Assembly (NCBI GenBank): GCA_001247695.2
Contig: LGRX02012505.1
Coordinates: forward strand, 30,769 to 94,768
DNA length: 64,000 nt
DNA from: Cymbomonas tetramitiformis
Lineage: Eukaryota; Chlorophyta; Pyramimonadophyceae; Pyramimonadales; Pyramimonadaceae
Direction of reading: 5' to 3'
Numbering within the stretch: the stretch's first letter is position 1; the number at the start of each line of letters is the position of its first letter. Below are positions 55,637 through 64,000 of the stretch, in pieces. The notes below the pieces were generated by a model, which did not search any database, was not told the origin of the DNA, and saw only the letters and a program-made list of their open reading frames with translations. The position numbers and the translations under genes were made by a program.

Positions 55637-57939
55637 ATGGCATCAGCTAGCCGCCGCAGTCTTGGTGACGTGCTCCGCTCTGCGCGTGCGGCATCTGCTT
55701 CGCCCACGCCTACATCATCACCGCAGTCTGGTTCCCAGGCGCAGTCACCGCGTGCTCGCACTGCCGGCCTTGATCCGGTGGTGCGCATGAACACGCTCAT
55801 CAACAAGCCCAACTCCATTTCACCTGCTGCCACGTCTTCTGAGTTCCACCGCGACGCCTCGGTCAGGGGAGAAGTCCTCTCCGGAGGCCTTTCGGCCAGT
55901 TTTCGAGAAAACATTTGTTTTTTTCTTGTTTTGACATCTTTTTGCATACTTAAGGGTCAAAATTCTTTCGGCCAATCTTCGGCCAAACCCTCTTTTTGGG
56001 AGACTCTCTCGGCCAGGGGCCGGTCAATCGCGACAGGACTGACCCTCGGTCTGGGTTTCTACCCCTGTTGATAAGGTCTCGCTAGCAAGCTGCGAGATAT
56101 GATATGATAAGATAACACGGATGTTATTGAACAGTAACAACTCGTGCAACGTATGAGCGGGTGATGAGTGCAGTGCTTCGTCCGAAGTTACTGCTGTAGC
56201 CCAACGCTACCTCATCTATACCGAATGCCCTGCATCTCATAGATGCTACCGCTATCGGGTTGTGAACCCAAGGCATTGGTTGAACAATTAGCATCGGCTG
56301 AACGAATAAGCCATATGATACTCACATGCTTGTTCAGAACATGCTTGAAGCGAAGATGAGTTCTTTCCGAACCATTCGGTACTTCAAGGATCAATCTTGC
56401 TTTGCCATCTCGAGTCCGACATACTGGCCTCTCGATGACATGTGTCATTCAAGTCTCACCTTGAGTAAATGACAGATGATATGACTGTACATGTCATAGT
56501 CGACCGTACTGATGACTGTCTGTCATTATAATATATGACATGACTCGACATGACATGACATGACATGACATGGTATGACATGTCTGACAGGTATGACAGG
56601 TATGACAGGTATGACATGTATGACACATGTGTCATCGGTCATAACCCTGACACCTGTCCGGGCTTCTCAGCAGCACGAGTACAGCGACCGCATGGACTAC
56701 GCCTTCAGCTATGGGGAGGAGCTGGTGAAGTTACTCCGCTCCCATGGCTTTAAGCCCCAAAAGGGTTTCACGCTCGACGGTTCCGACGCTGAGGCCGACT
56801 TCGCCATTCTGTTCAGCAACCTTCGACACGTATTATCACCCATTTCCCACTTCGAGTACGACAAGCTTTTTGACCTGGAGAACGAGTATCTGGTGTACCA
56901 CTGGTCCCTCAACGAGCTCCTCTTCAACATCCTTAAGGGCGTCCTCCAGGGTACGGCACTGGCTCTCTACCAGGAGTCCGCCCGTGTCCACCCGCGTGAT
57001 GGACGCTGCGCTCTACAGCGCCTTCGGTTTCATGTCGAGGCCACCACTGACCCCGACACCTTCCGCTTTTGGACGAAGCTGCGGTCGACCATCATCGACG
57101 AGACCGCTGACCCTGCCCCCCAGCTCACGGTGCTTCGAGTGTCGGGGGACAAGCACCAGCGCCTGCACCCCACCTACGACGATGCCGGCAGGGTGCAGGA
57201 CCTCCATCACGTTCTTGGCCGGTCGGCAGCCAGCTCCCCTCATGTGTCACCACTGTATCTGGTGGTGCTGCGTGAGCTGGCTGCCGGCCACGCATTCACG
57301 TTCTCGGCCCTGCTCCTTCGCCTCAGCACAGTCTGGCAGAGCGAGGGCCATCTTGCACGGCTCCGTTCCCCGTCCGCGGGGTCCGGTGGTGGCAAGCACG
57401 CGCCCACCTCTGCATCCTTCAATTCCGTGCAGCGCAGCAACATCGTCAAGCCCGTCGGCGACTGGAAGCCGCCGCCCCGCCACGGCCGCTATCTCGTGTG
57501 GGAAGGTGTCGGCTACCCCTGCGTCACATGCTTTCGCCTCTGGGGGCTCACTGACGCTCACCTCCCCACCCGTGGCGTGTGCCCCTATTCGTGCGCGGCA
57601 TCATTTGCCCCCGAGCAGGCACCGGCGGGCGCGCCGGCGGCACCGCCTCGCCCCACGATTGACGCATGGTTGCAGCCGCCTGCGGCTCCTCCTCCCGCTG
57701 CAGCGGCCGCCGTACATTTTGCCGAGGGGTCCCCCTCCCCGCAGTTTGCTGCGGCTGACGACTCTGACCCGGCGGCTTTCACTCTCCGCCTGCCTCTCGA
57801 TCACGATCCTCCTGGACCAGAGCCCGACGACTCTGCAGGTCACGATGACGACGATTGGCCGGCGCTGCGTACCGTGCCGTGGATCCCGCCTATTCAGGGC
57901 GCCACTTCAGCACTCAACTACAGCAACAAGCAAGATTAG
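55637..57939 (+). pseudogene. Gag-like ORF of the outer element, split by a solo LTR
   Basis: The 5' part starts at an ATG at 55637 (MASASRRSLGDVLRSARAAS) and reaches the solo LTR at 56069. The 3' part is open from the LTR edge to 57939: EYSDRMDYAFSYGEELVKLL, LNELLFNILKGVLQGTALAL, then a Cys/His group YPCVTCFRLWGLTDAH and GVCPYSC, and a Pro/Ala tail ending at TAG. The capsid-like pattern and C-terminal zinc-like motif suggest Gag. After removing the LTR and one target copy, the halves are still one base out of frame, so another indel exists. The segment 55880-56050 contains repeated TTTCGGCCA words and may itself be inserted. Confidence 0.6.
56069..56652 (-). mobile_element. Solo LTR of the chromovirus family, with 5-bp target duplication
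   Basis: The complement of the 37111/47386 LTRs from TGATAAGGTC to CATAACCCTGACA. CCTGT flanks it at 56064-56068 and 56653-56657. It arose by insertion of a full element, then LTR-LTR recombination. It disrupts the gag-like ORF of the outer gag-only element. The open frame starting at 56575 gets its first residues from the LTR repeat (MTCLTGMTG). Confidence 0.95.
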
Positions 57940-58307
57940 CCGTGACGTGCACCTGCGGGTTAGCACTGCCTTGTGGATTAGACTTGAGATTAGCCGTACT
58001 AGCCGAGCCGGTGTGGCTCCTTGTCTCTGCATGGCTGCCTTGCCTGGTGACACCTCATCCCCACGGGGTGAGGTGGTGTCACGGGGAGCCCAATCTTTCC
58101 CCCCCACTGTAAGGGGGGGGACGATGGGTCACCCGGCATTCACCCCTCGACGTGTGTTGTCACCAGTCACCGTGTCACAGCTCTTTGACTCATAAAACAC
58201 TCTGCTCAGTATTTTATATCATCTTAGCACACAGTGAATCTCTGCCCCCCTGCCATTCTGTTTCACTGCTTACCGCGATATATATATATATATACCCAAT
58301 CATATAT

Positions 58308-59038
58308 GTTACAGGGTAGATGAGTAATATTCGTAAATAACAGTTTCCATTGGGCGACTGTTTCGATCGACTGGACCATCTTGAACAGTCGAACTCCTCT
58401 TCGTTTTCGTGGACCCTCACGTTTCTCTTTGATTTCTAATCGTCAGAATTATAATACATAATGGCATACGCCGTCGATGAAAAACGTGACCAATTGCGTC
58501 AAGGCATCTGTACTCTGCATAACACTCCACACCTCCATAGGCATAGTGGATACGGTGTCACCGAGCAGTACCGCCATCGCCAGCGCCACCGAGACTCACG
58601 ACGCAGTCGTCAGTGACAACAATCACTCCCCGGACTTTTTCACGTTCAGTTTGCAAGGCTGCGAAAGTGAAATCAACGCACGACACACCATTCGGTACCC
58701 CGAGTGTGTTACGTGCGTCCGATATATATATGACAGATCCCGACGATAGACCGGTGACGTGGGTATAATCGAAAATTAAAATGATCTAACGAGTCCCCAC
58801 GGACTGAGTCAAATCGAACGCTTTGCTACGTATTAGAAATCAGTGCGGGCGTCATAAGCGATTGAACTAGTGCAAACCTTATGGCTCAAAACTCTTGCAT
58901 AATGTTTTTCAATTATCGGTACCAGGGTAAAAGCAGCTGACCTGTATTTGCAGTCATGTGTACGCGCGTGAATAACACTTCCACAAAAAAGCGCAACGTT
59001 CAAATTTTGGAAACTCAACTTCGCGTTGACCACGCACT
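58308..59038. other. Intergenic DNA, no gene recognised
   Basis: Moderately AT-rich DNA. A plus-strand frame at 58477-58749 has no domain. The GATATATATATGAC run near 58720 is simple sequence. It may contain the promoter of the gene starting at 59039. Confidence 0.4.
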
Positions 59039-60263
59039 ATGCCCCAACCCAAAAGACTAGCAAATCGAGACGAGCACGAAGCTTTTCTTCGCTCTTGCCA
59101 AAAGTCAGACCGGTTACGTCCTGGTTTGCATCTCGCCCAACTCGCTGAACAAATCTACGCAACTCAGCAGATTATAGATTTCTACCTGCAGCCCAAGAAA
59201 CGCTTGCGCCGCTCTCCACGCATCGCTCAACGGAATTACGATGCCAAAGAGGAAGCTAACACCTCCAACATGGCAAAAACCAATTAACAGTATCTTTCCT
59301 CCTTCCTCTTGTGTTTGCCCTATCTGCCTGAAAAGCCGCTTTGCCTCTTGTCTCATACCCTCCCTATCTAGTCATCCCGAACTTCCTACGGGCACGCCCT
59401 CCTTCTTCATTCCTCCACGTCGATCTTCCAGACGACGCAGCTCTACCTCTACTTGGTGGAAAGCTACAACATCGCAACCTACCACTCAAGATGCCTCGCT
59501 CTCAAGGAACGACAGGAGTTCTCAAAGTTAGTCAGTATAACGCCATCCGTCAGCATCTACAAGATGGCGCCCCCTCCTCCTCGCACGCCAGCAAAATCCC
59601 CGCAACTATTTATGGTGGAGGTCGACTGCAATGGTCTGACTTTTCTATTCTGCAACCTGATCCCAACCTCCCTACTATCACTCGAGAGGCTGCCCGCAAA
59701 TCCATGTCGGCCTTGCACATCTACCTCCAACAAATGTCTCCTCTTACCCGGAATGCAGCCAACGGCTGGATACTGTTGTGTCCTCCCGACGTTTCCGAGT
59801 TTGTCGTCGAGGTTGTTCACCTTCTACAAGCTTGTGCAGGGCGGGACAAAGTCATGTGCGTTCGCTTTTTCCCGGTTTGTGCTTTGACTTCCATTGTCGA
59901 AATGTTCACAATATAGGTTCGTTTTTGCATGTCACACGCAACTGATAATCTCTCCGTCATATTTGCTGTGAAGGTCTCAACTTCGCAGTCATAACATCGG
60001 CAACCTTTCCGACCCCTTCGTCATGGAAACTATTCGCAAGTGCCCCCTTTGTGTGCTCAACAAGCGAGCAAAGACCGTCAAGACCATCACCGCAATTCGT
60101 GCCGATGAGAATCTCCGAGAGGAGAGCTGGGACTACTCCGACTCCAACGAGGGTACTGACTCAATCTTGCACTCCGTCGAGAGCCCTGGTGGTTGGCAGC
60201 GCGTCTACAATGTTAACAGAGCCGTCGCAAAAAGTTCGAGTGTCACAAAGTGGTCACATGCAT
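59039..60263 (+). CDS. Unidentified multi-exon gene
   Basis: ATG at 59039 (MPQPKRLANRDEHEAFLRSC) opens an 82-codon frame with a basic KKRLRRSPRIAQR stretch. A second coherent frame runs about 59370-59860: LLGGKLQHRNLPLKMPRSQG, then YGGGRLQWSDFSILQPDPN and EFVVEVVHLLQACAGRDK. A third begins near 59986 (HNIGNLSDPFVMETIRKCPL, then CVLNKRAKTVKTI), ending at 60263. A possible intron joins the last two in frame: AT|GTGCGT near 59855 to TTCGCAG near 59985. The CPLC pair hints at metal binding but no domain is complete. Not recognised; could be host or element derived. Confidence 0.4.
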
Positions 60264-60359
60264 AATGCAACATTTGCAACTTTTTGGAGTTGTGTGACCT
60301 TTTAAGGTCAATTGTAAGACTCGGAGTGAAATTTTTTTTTTAAAAAAAATATTTTCCGG

Positions 60360-60760
60360 CTCGCCGGCGGCCAAAATCGATGGTTTTTGGCCTGAAAAGG
60401 CCATTTTGAGTGCGCGGGTGCTAGAGGATTTCCCGTCGGTGTCCGAATCGCGTGTTTGAACTTCGTGGGACCTTCCAAGGACCATCACGGGTCACTTAGT
60501 GGAAGAAATGATGAGAAATTTTTGTTTGGGGTGCTCGCCGGGGGCCAAAATGGTCGTTTCTGGGGCCTGAGCGGGCCATTTTGCGTGCGCGGGGCTAGAG
60601 GATTTCAGTTAGGTATCCGAATCGCGCGTTTGAAGTTCGTGGGACCTTTCAAGGACCATCACGAACTACTTAGTGGAAGAAATGATGAGAAATTTTAATT
60701 TGGGTGCTCGCCGGGGGCCAAAATGGCCGTTTCTGGGGCCTGAGCAGGCCATTTTCAGGG
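60360..60760. repeat. 175-bp tandem repeat, about 2.3 copies
   Basis: Copies begin near 60388, 60563 and 60737. Each has GGCCTGA, GGCCATTTT, then GCTAGAGGATTTC, ATCCGAATCGCG, AGTTCGTGGGACC, CAAGGACCATCACG, AGTGGAAGAAATGATGAG and GCTCGCCGGGGGCCAAAATG. GGCCTGAAAAGGCC is a short hairpin. It lies between the unidentified gene and the putative transposase. Confidence 0.92.
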
Positions 60761-60893
60761 TTTCAGGGTTTGTGCTACATGTAGGTCAACGATAACATCG
60801 AATTCGCAAGCAACCCATGTCCGTTGCATTCCTATGGGGTTTCGCATTATGATTGCAAGCATATTGGACCATTATAACCCATCAAAGATTAAG

Positions 60894-63800
60894 TTACACA
60901 AGTGCAGCTAGGATACGTTGATGCTCCGCCTCCGGTACTATCAAGTAGTCCTGCCCGCCTACTTTGCGCTTCCTCAGAGCCACTTCCACACACACTATAT
61001 GATGTGAGTACGTCAAACATTTTCTGCTATTGTCTACAAAGTACTCCGTGCATGTGCTTTCATCCCTCCATTCCAAAAATCTGCCTTCAACAACGAACTC
61101 GCCAGGGGTAGCATGCACTCCTGCCCCTGCACTCCCCCCCACACCCTGTGTGTAGTAGTCGTCTTTGATGCCGTCCGCGTCTAGCACTTGATGCACTCCA
61201 CCTAGCGCCTTCACCAAATAATATTGGTGGTTCTCATCTCCCCCCGATGAGCGTGCAAAGATGCTTCCTCGTGAAACCTCCACTTGCGCCACGTCGTGCG
61301 CCTGCTCCGCTGCACGCATCCTCGTTCGCCGCTCTTCCCCTACCGCCTCCGCCACCATCGTGAAAGGCACCCATTCATCCACATGACTCTTATAATGGCA
61401 CCCTTCACTATCCGGTTGCGGGTGCTCACATTGTGCGTAGCAATAATCGCAATAACATGGACGATCACGCTTCAACCCAACCATTAGGCCAACTCCCGCC
61501 CGCACCGAGTGCAACGCCAAAGTGCCATCCACCGTCTTGAAGCCCTGGCCCGACTCGTCGACATCGCCATCCTCCACCAAAAAGAAGAACCGCTGCCCAA
61601 ATGCCGAGCGCCGGTTGGATCCTTGGTCCTTCGCAAACCGCAATCTCTCCAGGCAGAATTCATACAAATCCCTTGCATTCAATATCTTTCCATACCACTT
61701 ATCCGTTGTTGCCATTACCGCCAAACTAGCCTCATGCTTCACCGCAACTCCCATTGCATCTTGCTCGCCTCGTGCGTGGGATGTCTCAAAAAAGTTTCGT
61801 TGGCACGGTATGCCAAGCCCTCGTACCCAATCCATCGGGCGCCCGCTCTCCACCACATCCGCAAAGGCCGTGCCGCATTTGTTCTGCGCCGCACTCCCAT
61901 CCGCCCACTCGTGAATGAATTTTGGGAGGGGCAAACCTCTTTTCTGAAAGTACTCCTTGACGATGAGTTTACGCATGTGCTGGATGGCACGGTGGCTATG
62001 GGGCATGTCGTTGCCCATAAAGTACAGGTAATCCTTCACAATGATGGGATTCTCCTCCGTGGACTCCACCCCGTCCACCTCCTTTACCGCATGCCGCCAT
62101 AGCACGCAGCATAGTAGCGAGGCCTGCTTCACAATCCAATGCAAGGATTGGATTGCCCGTGGAATGTTCAATGCATGGTTCTCGCTGAAGTCGAAAAGAA
62201 GGAGGCAATGGCCCAAGGGCAAATTCTCCTTGCACTTGTTGAACATGTTCATCGTGTGTTGGGCCATAAAGCAATGGTATGGATATGGCTTTAAAAATGG
62301 ACAGGTTTGCCCACTCACCCCGGCTAGTTCTTTCACCGCCCAGTCCCCATCTGCATCCTTCCGCACGAACTTGCCCGCGCACGAACACTTCTTGGACTCC
62401 CCCGGTACATGCCCCAGCATACACCCTTGTAACTTGGACACGAGCTCCCCTACCGGAGTCTTCTTCTGCACAAACTGTACTCGGTGTTTGTTCTTCCCGT
62501 CGTCGTCGGTTCCCACCACCGCGCTCTCGTAGGTACTCCACTCAACCTGCTGACCGGCCTTTCCTATCTCCGCCTCGCACAGCTTCAGGTTTCGCAACCC
62601 CCCGCAATCCTCGCACGACCCATCCAAGCAAGGCATAGCGTGAAACTCCGCAGGCTCTCCGTCTGCCCCCGTTGGCTTCGGGCACAACAACGACGCTACA
62701 AACTTTGACGTCGACGAGCCAACCTCGGACCGCCCGCAGACCTTGTCCGGGAACGCCTCTGTCGGCTTTCGATTGGATAGAACTGCCCTCTGCCCCCCTA
62801 GCAGAGGGCAACACGTCCTATCCTCGCACTCGCACTTAGAGTGCAATACCTCGTGCGCACGGTTGTATGCTGTCAATGCCAACCGGAAGTCCTCGTGATA
62901 TCTGCAGCAGCAGGATATCGTGTCCCTCCGGGTAAGCCTGCGCACTTCCTTCGGCTTCTTCTGCTCGAAAGTCCTCAAGCCCACCTTCACATCAGGTTCC
63001 TTCTTCTTGAACCTTCTGAACACCTCCAGCTGCGTCATCTCCAGCCACTGCTTTGAGGCCTTTTCAACTCTCCCGTCTTCACGTCGAACCTGTATGACAT
63101 CCCTTTTGCAGGTGGACACCCGCGTTATCCCTGGGCTGAGCCAGAAGTCCCTTATTTTCTGCAACACTTCGGCGTTCAGGGCGTCCTTTGCCTTCTTCTT
63201 CACTTCAGTCACCAAGCCCTTCAGCAGCCCGCTTCCTCGCCTTGCTGCCAGCTCAAGGCCCATACCAGCTTGCAAGTTCCGGTGCCCTAACTGCCCTGTG
63301 GTTACCACACCGACTTTTATGCCTAAAACTCCGGCGACCTCTTGCACTGTTTCTGACGCCCCTCCCCCAAACGCCATCGCTGCTCCTGCCAGTTGAATGT
63401 CGCGGTCTAGTTTGCAGCGGCTGCTTGCGAGGGAGGCGAAGGCCGCACGTAAGCTGCTCACTATGCCCATACCCACGCGATCCTCTGGTGCACGCATGCC
63501 ACCACGCACCGCTGTTTGAATGCCGCTGTCCAACGTTTGCACATAGTTCGCGAGCGCTCCTGGTATCAAATCGTCACGCGCGTTCTGAAATACCCCCTGC
63601 AGCTTCTTGTTCCAGTGACTTTTGCTTCCCCGCGGGATACCGATAGCAGCGGTAGCGCCCGATCCCCCCTCTTCAGGGACCCGATCAGGGATATCCACTC
63701 GCAAACGCTTCCTCGCGCGAGAGTCCGCCTGACGTCGCCTTGCTGCAGCGCGCCGTTTCGCAACAGTGGATACTGGCGTCGTCCCAACTGCAGGCGACGC

Positions 63801-64000
63801 TATACGCGATTCCACAGCGGGCGGTCTAGGGGATGCCACAGCGGGCGCCACAGCGTGCGCCACAGCGGGCGCCACAGGGGGCGCCACAGCGGGCGCCACA
63901 GGGGGCGCCACATCCAACCAGTACTTAGCGAAGGCTGTGATGCGTGAAGCAAGTTCCATGCCACGCTCTACATCTGCTGCATCCACCGGGTACACCTCAG
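60894..64000 (-). CDS. Putative DDE/D-type transposase, N-terminus beyond the window
   Basis: The frame is open to the right edge (about 1035 codons); the apparent start is GTG, so the protein begins outside the window. N-terminal VAPAVA repeats (about residues 30-50) are low complexity. A Cys/His cluster follows at about 360-395 (SCCCRYHEDFRLALTAYN, SKCECEDRTCC), and another CLDGSCEDCGG near 455. The C-terminal half has three blocks with conserved-looking acids: LLLFDFSENHAL (about 601), IHEWADGSAAQNKCG (about 698) and SHARGEQDAMGVAVKHEA (about 745). This D..D..D layout, with DF-EN and DG--Q, recalls a widespread group of transposase-like proteins in animals and algae. I cannot name the superfamily with certainty. 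No terminal inverted repeats were found. A single intact long frame suggests recent activity. Confidence 0.6.
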   Translation of the reverse strand, partial: EVYPVDAADVERGMELASRITAFAKYWLDVAPPVAPAVAPPVAPAVAHAVAPAVASPRPPAVESRIASPAVGTTPVSTVAKRRAAARRRQADSRARKRLRVDIPDRVPEEGGSGATAAIGIPRGSKSHWNKKLQGVFQNARDDLIPGALANYVQTLDSGIQTAVRGGMRAPEDRVGMGIVSSLRAAFASLASSRCKLDRDIQLAGAAMAFGGGASETVQEVAGVLGIKVGVVTTGQLGHRNLQAGMGLELAARRGSGLLKGLVTEVKKKAKDALNAEVLQKIRDFWLSPGITRVSTCKRDVIQVRREDGRVEKASKQWLEMTQLEVFRRFKKKEPDVKVGLRTFEQKKPKEVRRLTRRDTISCCCRYHEDFRLALTAYNRAHEVLHSKCECEDRTCCPLLGGQRAVLSNRKPTEAFPDKVCGRSEVGSSTSKFVASLLCPKPTGADGEPAEFHAMPCLDGSCEDCGGLRNLKLCEAEIGKAGQQVEWSTYESAVVGTDDDGKNKHRVQFVQKKTPVGELVSKLQGCMLGHVPGESKKCSCAGKFVRKDADGDWAVKELAGVSGQTCPFLKPYPYHCFMAQHTMNMFNKCKENLPLGHCLLLFDFSENHALNIPRAIQSLHWIVKQASLLCCVLWRHAVKEVDGVESTEENPIIVKDYLYFMGNDMPHSHRAIQHMRKLIVKEYFQKRGLPLPKFIHEWADGSAAQNKCGTAFADVVESGRPMDWVRGLGIPCQRNFFETSHARGEQDAMGVAVKHEASLAVMATTDKWYGKILNARDLYEFCLERLRFAKDQGSNRRSAFGQRFFFLVEDGDVDESGQGFKTVDGTLALHSVRAGVGLMVGLKRDRPCYCDYCYAQCEHPQPDSEGCHYKSHVDEWVPFTMVAEAVGEERRTRMRAAEQAHDVAQVEVSRGSIFARSSGGDENHQYYLVKALGGVHQVLDADGIKDDYYTQGVGGSAGAGVHATPGEFVVEGRFLEWRDESTCTEYFVDNSRKCLTYSHHIVCVEVALRKRKVGGQDYLIVPEAEHQRILAALV
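63835..63915. repeat. GC-rich 12/24-bp tandem repeat inside the putative transposase ORF
   Basis: GGGCGCCACAGCGGGCGCCA units, frame-preserving, encoding VAPAVA and VAPPVA. Probably length-variable and without structural role. Confidence 0.85.

Larger units (their letters stand above)
51610..58307 (+). mobile_element. Gag-only (non-autonomous) LTR element, split by two later insertions
   Basis: Left LTR: 51610-51755 plus 55275 to about 55361, interrupted by another element. Right LTR: about 58077-58307, continuous. They share GTCACGGGGAGCCCAATC, the C-rich CCCCCCCACTGTAAGGGGGG, GTTGTCACCAGTCACCGTGT and TTAGCACACAGTGAATCTCT, ending in a TA run and CCCAATCA. Between them is one gag-like ORF and no protease, RT or integrase. 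Outer borders are uncertain by some bases because they lie in TA repeats. Mobility would depend on enzymes from another element. Confidence 0.75.

Noticed and set aside
56575..57939. A single 454-codon gene starting at 56575
   Set aside because: The first residues come from the solo LTR repeat; the real ORF began upstream and was split by the LTR.
1..64000. tRNA or rRNA genes
   Set aside because: I scanned for cloverleaf-like and conserved rRNA words and saw none that were convincing; a tRNA scan could still find one.

Overview
The window is eukaryotic nuclear DNA from a repeat-rich genome. Evidence: spliceosomal genes with short introns (GT..AG, about 80-140 nt), several retrotransposon classes, microsatellites, minisatellites, and nested insertions. 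I cannot name the species. A large algal genome would fit: there is a likely ciliary gene (DZIP1-like), a mitochondrial complex I gene, and abundant copia, chromovirus and YR (DIRS-order) elements. That lineage call is inference only.

Layout. 1-4.0 kb holds minisatellites and low-complexity DNA. 4.02-5.0 kb is a complete six-exon NDUFA12-type complex I subunit gene on the + strand. 5.0-7.9 kb has no gene I can assign. 7.9-17 kb is GC-rich repeat DNA with two decayed, related minus-strand coding blocks separated by a 93-bp minisatellite. 17.9-21.0 kb is a multi-exon minus-strand coiled-coil gene whose first exon resembles the DZIP1/Iguana N-terminus. 21.39-30.36 kb is an apparently complete tyrosine-recombinase retrotransposon on the minus strand. 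It has split direct repeats (A1, ORFs, B1-A2-B2, as in PAT/Ngaro elements) and encodes a SAP-domain protein, a RING protein, a zinc-knuckle Gag, a polyprotein with two RNase H-like regions around a reverse transcriptase, and a tyrosine recombinase.

30.5-37.1 kb is a broken Ty1/copia element, hit by a 1.0-kb insertion with an 8-bp duplication, a frameshift and a stop. 37.11-47.97 kb is a Ty3/gypsy chromovirus with both LTRs, a 3.3-kb leader, Gag, damaged protease, RT, RNase H, integrase and chromodomain. A 77-bp intron-like insertion flanked by a 10-bp direct repeat splits the integrase. 48.6-49.0 kb and 50.65-51.27 kb hold exons of two minus-strand host genes, one encoding a PHD finger plus an acidic/basic tail.

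51.6-58.3 kb is a nest of LTR elements. A gag-only element (51.6-58.3 kb) carries inside its left LTR a second gag-only element on the minus strand (51.756-55.269 kb, TSD TCATC), and inside its ORF a solo LTR of the chromovirus family (56.069-56.652 kb, TSD CCTGT). 59.0-60.2 kb is an unidentified + strand multi-exon gene. 60.36-60.76 kb is a 175-bp tandem repeat. From 60.9 kb to the right edge runs a large minus-strand ORF with a cysteine/histidine cluster and a DDE/D-like core, a candidate transposase cut by the window edge.

Most of the coding capacity is mobile DNA. The genes likely to belong to the host are NDUFA12, the DZIP1-like gene, the PHD gene, the 48.6-49.0 kb exons and perhaps the 59-60 kb gene. 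Several listed ORFs begin at non-ATG codons, so their true starts are unknown.
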